This document shows positions 52,313 to 63,082 of a stretch of DNA of 64,000 bases, piece after piece; within the stretch, counting starts at the first letter, position 1; each line of letters starts with the position of its first letter. The position numbers and the translations under genes are program-made. Source of the stretch: Halisarca cf. caerulea (Eukaryota > Porifera > Demospongiae > Chondrillida > Halisarcidae); the NCBI GenBank assembly GCA_963170055.1, contig CAUJGJ010000005.1:719901-783900 (forward strand), given 5' to 3'. The notes under the pieces were generated by a model. It saw only the letters and a program-made list of their open reading frames with translations, made no database searches and was not told the DNA's origin.

Positions 52313-55300
52313 TGTCTGACCACATGGACAATACATTGTGCAAGCTCACAGTATAGTGTGCAAGGTTGATGGTACATTGTGTAATCCTTTAACAGGCCAT
52401 GGAAACGTGGTGAAGGTTCAGGCTTGAGCAGGCACAGTGACTGCCATCTGGAACTAAGGACCATCGTTTGGCCAGGATAAATATCTTAGCTTCAACAAAA
52501 CACATGCAGCGACTAGCATCCAAAACTGAGACCAGAATTCAGTCAGGCTATATAACATCTCTGCATTTAAATAACACACAGCGACTGGCATCCAAAACTG
52601 AGAGCAAGTGTTCAGTCAGGCTGAAACATCTTACTTTCAGCGAAACACAGCAGCTGGCATCCGAAACTAAGGACAAGCTTTCGGTTAGGCTAAAACATCA
52701 CAGTTTACTCTGATCAAGTATCTATGGTTCGAACAGCTTAAGACACAGTACAAGGCGACTACAAGAAACAAACGCTACACTACTTAATTCTGTGCATTAT
52801 AATACACATAACATAGCTGACATACTACCTGTGAGCCAAGTTTCATGAGTAGACACATTCCTAGTTTACAAAGATTATTTTTACGTAAAATTACCATGCA
52901 GGTGATTTCAATAGTTATGGAAGTGCTTTAGACAAGATTAATTTTGATCGATACTATATCATTGCAATCTGATATATAAAGTGCTATATGCCTATGTAAG
53001 TCATATGAATACTGTACACCTGTTACCAACCATATCAGCAGCTGTCAATATACATGAAGCATGATACTTTTCCTGGGAAGATGTTCCACAAAACAGTATA
53101 TGCCACTGAAACCAATTCAATGTGACCAAAAAGTGGGGTGCCTGTGTGCCGCCATAAATGGCTTTACACAGGGGCCAATGATGTAGGTAGCCCTGATGAT
53201 TGACTATTGATGAAGTTGTTCAAAATCTAGTTGCACCACTGTATTGCAAAAGCACCATGTATGCATCAATACCGTAGAGACTGGTTGTTAAGTGTATACA
53301 CCTATGACTGTAAGTAGAAAGAGTTGTGTGCCTAATAAGCAGTATGCTCTTAACAAACGGGAGAGCATGTATTGACACCACTGGGTTAGCTTATTGCGCC
53401 TCTGCAGCAAGAGAATGGCGAAATGACCACGGCGGTTCAATGAAGACACTAGTTTTTCTTCATGAAAGTCTTAAGTGTGTTCTAGATCTGGACAATAGCA
53501 CATTCATGAGAATTTGATTCTTTTGGACACTTTACGGCTCTTCTGCAAAGCTATCATTTTCATTTTTAGAGCTTTTGCAATCAGTGCTTGGCCTAGTAGG
53601 TTTAGTTATTGGATGATCACCGTTCACCCTTTGCTGAAGCATTGATGCTTGAGCAGACGCTCTGGCCATGGCAAAGTTCAACGTTGATTGGAGGTTTTTA
53701 CTGTGTTTGGAGCTCCTTTAAAACTGACACAAGTACACGGGGTTTATGTGCCTAATAATTATTATATATGCTAGGACAACAAGAGAATATATGTCTAAGT
53801 AATAGTGTGCGCTTATGTAACAGGGTGCGCTTAAAAACCAGTCTCTATGGTATTTCTTTTGTAAACCTCCGCCTTCTTCAGAAACTGACTAAAAGCAATT
53901 GTACATGGCTGGTAACATGAGTGCCAATAATTGCAAAGGTAATAGGTAAAGTAATTATTATAAAGAAAACTATCACAGCTTTTCTTCCGGCCATTTAACT
54001 TAGTGCACTTACAGATTAAAGATGGATACAAAGCCTTACTATTATATGTATACATATAACAATAATTTTAAGGCTGCAACAGTTCATAAAACTTTTATAA
54101 ATTACATTTCTGTATTATCTACCCATTGTGTAGGGTAAACTGGAGAAGTTTCGTCAGAGTGAGAAACAGCTCAACATGGAGATTTCTGAGATGAGGGAAG
54201 CTCAACAGGAAGCACTAAAAAAATGTCAGCATTTAGAAGATGAGAAAAACAATTTAAAGGTATGGCTGATATCATTGATATGCTATCTCACAATTCCAAT
54301 TGCTTGTCTTTGTGCAATCAGATGAGACTACAGACAACTACAGATGAGTATGAAAGACAGACTAAATCACTGCAAACTGAACGTACATCTGCAAAGAGTT
54401 TGAGAGCTGAAAATACTAAACTTAAAGAAAGAAGGACAGCATTGGAGGTACTATCAATCCATTTGTGCTAAGACAGATAGTCAGTTTTTTGTAATAAACG
54501 TATTCACAGAATGAAATCCAAAAGTTCAAAGAGGAAAATAAGAAGAAAAGAGACAGATTTCAAAATCGCATTTCACACGTTCAAAGACAAATAGCACACC
54601 TTAAGACTGCATTAACCACTGTTTCTCAAAATGAAGCTGGGTTAAAGGATCTAGTAGACAACATGAAAGAAATGCAAGGTAAGTTGCTGAAGCACTTAAA
54701 GTCAAAATCTGTTCAAATGGAAGATGCCACAAGAAGAAGTCGAACATTGATTGCAAGTAACAATGAGCTTGAATCCAATAACAGAGATCTTGCTAGGGCG
54801 AATGATGCACTTCGCAAAAAATTAGCAAGTGTTCAGAAAGCCAAGGTATATGAAGTTTATTTGACTTTTAACATTGCTCATCTTTTTATTGGTATTATGA
54901 TTTGTATTAATTGTACAGGGTGAGCTTGAGGAAAAATGTGATCAATGCCAAGTAAGATACTCGACTATTGTGCAAATTGTGCACATCTAGTTTGGTGCCA
55001 ACCACTATTATGAATAGAGATTCAATATAGTCATAGGTACATTTGAAGGGGTTCCCTATGTATATAAGACTGGCAGTATTTCCTTTATGCTTTAAGAACA
55101 TAACATACATGCCTATTAAACCTTAAAAGTTCCAATTCCCATTTTGAATAATTGTGCTAATGTTAACATGCCACTTGATTGGCACAATGTCAGCACGATG
55201 TTCACCGGCTGCTTTCAACAGACACATTTAACTGGGAAAGCTTTTGTCTTCTCTGAAGTTCATAGTATTTCTCAACTGTTTTGCCTAGTTTCAACTAAGC

Positions 55301-58300
55301 TCTCTTGTCCTGCCTTTGAGTGTGATGGCCTCAAAACCAATAGGCATACTTAGCTACTGTACTTGTGCGTGGTAAACTTTCAAATAGTGAAACAAAATTT
55401 ACTGAATTACAAATTTTTGAATGACAGACCTAACACACTAGTAATATACAAGCAACAATACAAGCAAAGTTCCACCATGTGGGACATGTCCACAGTTTGT
55501 TAGGATAGCACTCTTAAGTTTGCATAGTGATGAAATGTTATTTTGCGGTGTCTGTGCAATATTATTGTCACACATTTATCTCATGATTAGGCCTGTTATC
55601 CAGGCATATACAAATACCAAATTCATGTTTAGTGACATCTTCTATCATCACTGTTGCTCTGTCACATGGTGGCATGTGAATAAACTTTATAGTTCTTTAG
55701 AATATAGTTTTGTGATGATTGATGCATGAGGGAACAAAGCTAAGATGATTTTATAGTACCAACTGTGAGTTATTGACACACTTTAACTTTTCAATGTTGC
55801 GTATTTTGAATCTCTGCTCCTGTCCTGAGTTATATACGTCTGAAGTTTTCACCGATCTTGACTTTGGAGACGACACAAAAAATATGCAACATGGAAAAGT
55901 TAGTAAATGCTTCGGTATCAAGATTCATGTAAGAAAATATCCCAAAACAGTTCCACCATACAGCACCCGGAGAAATTCTTTCACCAGCAGTGGTATAGGG
56001 AAAACCTCCATAGCAGCTTATTAATTCAAAATAGACATGACACATTCAAAACTACATTCAATAAGAAGATCATGATCACACGTCTGCTAACTACCAGCAC
56101 TCTTCTTTGATACTCTGAAGCTTGTACAAGTTGAAAACAGAAGTTGCAAAAAAGACTGAAATTTTCACAACTCCTAATTACAATGGACGTGCACATGCAC
56201 CTCTGGAGTCATTCCTGTAGCCAGAAATCAAGGAGATGCATGTTAGATGGGATGCACTTTTTCTACTTTCTCGTGGATGACTCCATCATCATCTTCCCCA
56301 TTCTGACTCAGGAATCTGTTGCCTACTTCAAGCTGACGTTGAAGGAGTGTGTCCTGGAACTAGCCAAGGAGTTGATGTCTCAGCCCAAGTCCAGGAAGAG
56401 GAAAGGCCATCTGGCCATCAGCCAATGAACCTCCATCAATCTGCATGATCCAGTAACTCCTATACTTCCCCACAAAGAGTCGAAGCAACAAGAGTACCGT
56501 ATCTGCTATACTTGGGACCACCTAGTGAGGAACTCCTACTGCTGTGTGGACTGCAATAAGGACTAACCGATCCATCTCTCTCCCTCACTGTGTCCTTTTC
56601 CTTATTTCAGTGTACTGTAATCTTTATGGTAGATTCTGTATAACATAGTAAATACATTACATTCTTACATAATTGTACTGTACTCTTTTGTATAACAGAA
56701 ATTTGCCAGTCTGCATGTACTGTGATCTTTATACCTCAGTGTATTGCTAATGAAACTGATATAATAATAGTTTCCAATCACATTGAACGGTTGATGACTT
56801 TGTACGTTAAAAAATCAGCAATAATAAAGACTAAATGTAATTTTTGCATTTTTATGGATTGCGCCACTCAAGAAGAACATTTAAGAGTAAAGTAAATTTG
56901 CATATTTATTATGTGAAAAGGATTAACTAAGATACGCGTTATTCGATAACAATACATAACAGAGCACATAAAATGAAGTGAAGGCCCAATAACCCTTACT
57001 AAACACACAAATCGCCACTACCAAGGATGTGACACAGGCATGCCTTTCCCACATGCATATTGCTTTAAATATGCACTTGTTATATCATCATACTACTGTT
57101 TGTTATGCATAACTTAGATCATGTATTGCAGGAATTTTATATCCCTCTGCTGTCCTTTCCACAACTATTAGGGAAAATGCTGCCAACTGGAAGCAGAAAT
57201 GATTTCATGTAGAGAAGAAATTGCCAACTTCGCAGAAAAGTTAGAAGTATGTAGTAGTCAAAGACCTAAAGCCCTTGATTAGTATGCATTATACAGGAAC
57301 ATCAATTTGATGTGAATTTCCAGCTAGTATGAAAAGTAATGTAAATGTCTGCCTTCCCTGTGCAAGTCCCACATTACCATATACCAATTACAACCAATAT
57401 TATTCACAGGTATAAAAGGTGGGATGAGGAGCATAAAAATATGGCAGACTGCTCCAAATCTGAATAAGAGTGCAAATGTGTTTAGAGATGTTCTGTCACT
57501 GAATTTATTGCAACACTCAGAAAATTCGAATTTTGTTCCAATTGATGATTTTGGATATCACTCATTGACTAGACTTCCAAGAACTGGTGCTAAAAAATTC
57601 TGGCGAGGTAGATGAACATCTCTCGTATTTGTATTGAGTGGCAGAGTCCTTCAATCTTCTTTAAGTGACTTGGAAAAACATCTTTAATTATAGGTGACTT
57701 GGAAAAACATCTTTGCCCTGTTCACCTTGACTGTAACAAGAGATCCAAGGTTGTTTGGCCTTTTCATACCGACTTCTTGCTAAATCACCAATATTCACAT
57801 GCACTGATGATAGAAATAAGAGCCACCATCATATAAGAGATGCCCTCACATAGTAGCTGGTTGTTGAAACTAATTACAGTTGCCACTGCTACTAATTGAA
57901 TAGTTAAACTTAATAATACAGAAGAATGACACCACAACTCTAAGCACTGTAGTCAAAGCATACTGGGAATTTAATGGAAGGCATATTGCGGAAGGGGTGT
58001 TTAACAGAAAGATAATTATAATTAAGGGTACTACCAGCTGATTGCACTTTAGGTTAACTTTTACCTAATAAGTATATCATGAATTGTGTGGTTTGTCTCA
58101 AAAGAGTTCCAGTGATTGTAATAATTTTATATTATGTACTTGCTGTAGCTGGAGATTAAGATGCATACACAAGCTGAAGAACAGGCTCAGCAGCTCCAGG
58201 TATACTTTATCCGCTTTTTAAATGTTTCATCCGTATAGTTAGAGGTGAAATGCTAAATTTATAAAATTGTGTTTATATTGTGCATCTAATTGTGTAAATA

Positions 58301-58760
58301 CGTGCATGCTTGCATGTGCGTGCATGTGGGACATTCATAATGAAAATTCTACATGTCGGCAATCACACTTCACTTTGTGTCCAAGGTTATAAGTGCTGAA
58401 ATATTTACTGGCAAGGTCTGTTTTTCCATTACATGGGTTGAGTAAAGAATTTTTTAATCTTTTGAATCAATGGAGATTTGGTAGTTTTTCTAGTAAGCAA
58501 GTTACCATATTCCCTACTCTTGGGATGGTCCTGTGCTTCACACACAACTAATTTCAGTCTCAAGTAGGGTCAGTAAACTGGTTGCTAAAAGTGTTGTCTT
58601 GCTGGAAAACTGTGCAACAAAGTTCTCAGTACCACATGCACAGGCTGAGGACCAACGTGTTGCAATGATGTAAACTTTACACCCATAATTAACATCAAAC
58701 ATGCTCTATATGCATGCATCTGAGTGCATGTGTTTGTCTGTGTGATGGAATGTACATGTT

Positions 58761-58838
<78 letters not shown>

Positions 58839-58852
58839 TGTGTGTGAGTGTG

Positions 58853-58950
<98 letters not shown>

Positions 58951-59786
58951 GAGGGGGTATTTGTACATGCATATTTAAATATGGATTCAGGTTAATCAAG
59001 CATCACAATAATTTTGTAGGATTAGTTGTGAAATATCCTGTGATTTCTATGTTTATCTATAGCTGTCCATTATGGAGAAGGAGGAACAGCTGAAGACAGC
59101 TAAGAAGAACAATGATCTTTTAGGGGAAAGTTTGAAAAAGCATGTGGTATGTTCAGTTTGGTTATAGTTTAATCAATAGCAAATTACCATTGGATTAATT
59201 GCCACTTTTGAAGGAGAAGAATGAAGATTTGCTAAGACAACTGAAAGAAAGTGATGTTAAACATAGAGAAATGGACTCCAGTCTGGCTGCTGTAGCTGTG
59301 AGTCTCTCAAAAATAGCTCTGCAGACATGCACATGCATGTCTGCATGCGTGTATGTGTGTGCATGTGTGTGGAACATATCCTGTAATTTGCTATCAGTAC
59401 ATGAATCAAAAAAGAATGCCTGAAAAGTTCAAGGTAATGCCATACTTTGTGTCTAAAGTCATAGGTGCTATAATGTAGTAAGGTCTGTTTACATGTGTTG
59501 GGTAAAGAATTTTTAAATCTTTTGAATGAAGATATCAGTAAATTTTCCAGTAAGTAATGTACCACTTCCCTACTCTTGGGAAACGTTCCTGTGCTTTGCA
59601 GACAACCAATTTCAGTCTCAAGTAAGGGTCACAAAACTGGTCACTGGAAGTGATCTTGTGGAAAAATGCATGTACAATGATGTTTCTCTGTACCACACAG
59701 ACTGAGAACCAACTGTCCAAAATAAGTTGCAACCTTCCGAGCTATCATTTACTGCAAACATGTTTCAAATACCAGCATCTGTATTT

Positions 59787-59833
<47 letters not shown>

Positions 59834-59870
59834 CAGATGTGTACGTGTGTGTGTATGTGTGTATGTGTGT

Positions 59871-59942
<72 letters not shown>

Positions 59943-59975
59943 ACGCATATATGTGTGTGTGTGTGTCTGTGTGCC

Positions 59976-60052
<77 letters not shown>

Positions 60053-60092
60053 ATGTGTAGGTGTGTGCATGTGTGTGTGTGTGTGTGTGTGT

Positions 60093-60162
<70 letters not shown>

Positions 60163-63050
60163 TGTTTATGCATGCTTTGTGTTGGGGTGCATGAGCATTT
60201 AATTATGGGTTCCAGTCAATCAGACCTCACTAATTTTTAGGATTAGTTGTGAAATAATTTTGGTTCCTCTAAATGTTTACCTATAGCTTTCCATTACGGA
60301 GAAGGAAGTCCAGCTGCAGAAGGCCAAGGAGAATAGTGATCACTTAGAGGATAGATTGAAAGAGCATGCGGTATGCTAAGATTGGTTTTGATGTAATCAA
60401 CACCTGATTACCATTGAGATAATTACAACTTTTGAAGGATACGAATGATGACTTACAAAGACAATTGAAGGAAAGTGATGCTAGATATAGTGAAATGGAG
60501 TCCAAACTGGCTGCTGCAGATGTGAGTGTTTATAATGCTATAATTCCTTGTAATGATATATTCTTTAAATCTCTTATATATATATAATTTAGGGAAAATT
60601 CATCTAAATGCACATATAAAATTATTACAGTGCATGCTGGCAATGTCCTCATTTCTTATACCTCCCTTTTGATCTGTGTGCATATACCACAGCAGTGGCA
60701 GGTTCAGGGGTTTCATTGGGTTCAGACAAACCTTCCTTCAGGACTTACCTTTAAGAAAAGCAAAACTTTGCTTAACGACAGCTTGGAGACTAGATACACA
60801 GGGACGTAATGTACTTGGGATTACAAGTCAAAGCATAGACATTAAATTGAATTGAATTTACTTCATCCACATGCTACATACACAAGGTACATAATGGTGT
60901 GGACAGGGTTACACAAAAGCTGATCCCATTTTAGTGTTCCCGAAATTAAAATTAAGATGTAATAGGTACATGATTGTAAATGTGGAGTAATAAGTGATGG
61001 ACAAACAAAACACGACTAATGAAGCAACAGACAGACAAGTAATTGTTATGTGTTGGATAGTAGATAATGATTGAGTAGAAATTTGAATCAAAATACAGAT
61101 GAGGAATCAACAAAATACAATGGTAATACATTTCATAAATGGGGAGCATTAATAAAAAATGAGTATCTAAATAGGTTGATCCTATAGATGATGGAATACA
61201 AATTGTGTTTGGATGAAATTAGTGGATTATCTTCTTCTTACTGAATTGCTGATTGAAATTAATGCAGTCTAGATGGTGGTGGATTTGTACATTTGTAAGC
61301 AGACAGCTGCAGCAGCATCTCTTCTATTCACTGATAGTACAAGCCATCAAAACGATGATAATCATAAATAATTACAAACCTACTCTATGTCCTCGATATG
61401 TTGATTAAACTTATGTATAGGTCCTGGAGATAATGAAATCAGGACTCTTATGGCTGAGCAAATACGCATGCATGAGATCTTTCATCAGGCTAAGTATGCT
61501 AGAGAAGTTCTTTGCATGGGGAATACCATTCCATCATGCAAGTCTCAACTGGGTATAAGAAGGCTGTATTGTTTCATATAAACATTTTGATGTTTTGTAT
61601 ATAGTCTTCCTGTGAGTTTGCTATATAGTTGTAGTGACCCTTGCTGTTTTTGAGGTACATGCTACCTATAGAATTTTTACTGTCCTTATAGTAACTCGCA
61701 TTCATGTATTTTTTATACTTACAACCTACTCAGGTCAACGTTGAAACTCTCAGACGTGCCAATGACAAACTTCTTGGTGCTGAGGAGGCCAATAGGAAGA
61801 CCATATCTGATCAAGCTGAAGATCAAGTATGTGATGATATTACAGCATATATTACAGTCATCATTAGTACACAGGCATGGATCTAGGGATGTGTAAAAAC
61901 TGTTTAATCAAAAAAGTCATGCTATTACACGATTTTTGTGTTCACTAAACAACATACTATCACTTGCTACAACAATTAAACTTCTGTTTAAAGAACTATC
62001 AGTACTGCCAGCACGCAATTTGATTCAAATGTGGTTTGAATGAGACATTTTGGTCATAAAGACATGCATACTGAGGAAATGTACAGGCTATTCAAGAAAA
62101 TGTGCAATAAAATTTGATCATCGTGAATACGCATGTGGGACATGTCCAGATTTGTTATGATAATGCTCCTGAGTTTGCATAGTGATAAAATATTATTTTT
62201 CGGCACCTATAAGTTATTATTCACGCATTAATCTCGTGACTTAGGCTGATATTCGAGCGTATACGAGTACCAAATCTGCATTTAGTGACATTTTGTGTCG
62301 TCACGGTTGCTGTGTCACATGCTCACTTATGACTGAACTGAATGTTCTTCGGAATTTTAGTTTTCGGCTAGGTGATGCACGAGGGAACAAGCTAGAGGCA
62401 GTTTCTTGGTGCCAACTTTGAGCCATCTGGAGGATACAACTTTTCCATGTGGCAGCAAGAGAGCTTTGTTCCTGTCCCAAGTATTAGGCGCTTGAAGTTT
62501 GTCTTTTGAGGGCCAATATTACAGATCTCGGCTTTGGAGAGGAATTGTCTTTGCTGCCGCATGGAAAAGTTAGCAAATGTTTTGCTATAGCGAGTTATGT
62601 GAAAAAGTAGTCTTAAAAGCGCTCCATCATCTATCACCCGAAGCGTTTCGCTGTTTAGTAGAGGTTAGTAAAACCTTAGTAACTTCTGCTCGCTTGAAGC
62701 AGGTCTTTCAAAAGGGTACTCGTCGAAACGCTTATGTGTCTGCCTACATGTTAAGCCTACGTTTGACGCTCTGAAGCTTCTGCAAGTTGAGAACAGAAGC
62801 TGTTAAAAAGACCGAAATTTTCACACCTTTGAATTAGCACGGACATGTCCCACATGCGTAATAATACTTCTTACATATATAATGAACACAGATAAATATA
62901 ATAGATGTATGTTCTGTGGTTGTGGTCAACATGAAATTGACATATGCACCTGTATATTCTCATAGCTGTACACTTCTCCTTGATATCAACATCAAGTTAA
63001 CATCTTGACACATGATATTTTCATCACTGTATACATATATATATATATAT

Positions 63051-63082
<32 letters not shown>

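Noticed and set aside
56144..56200. Start of the PiggyBac-like open frame
   Set aside because: The first 18 or so codons belong to the right end of the GGACATGTCC-family element, not to the transposase.
58706..60202. Large Cys/Val and Thr/His open frames
   Set aside because: They are (TG)n tracts within the duplicated introns of the coiled-coil gene.
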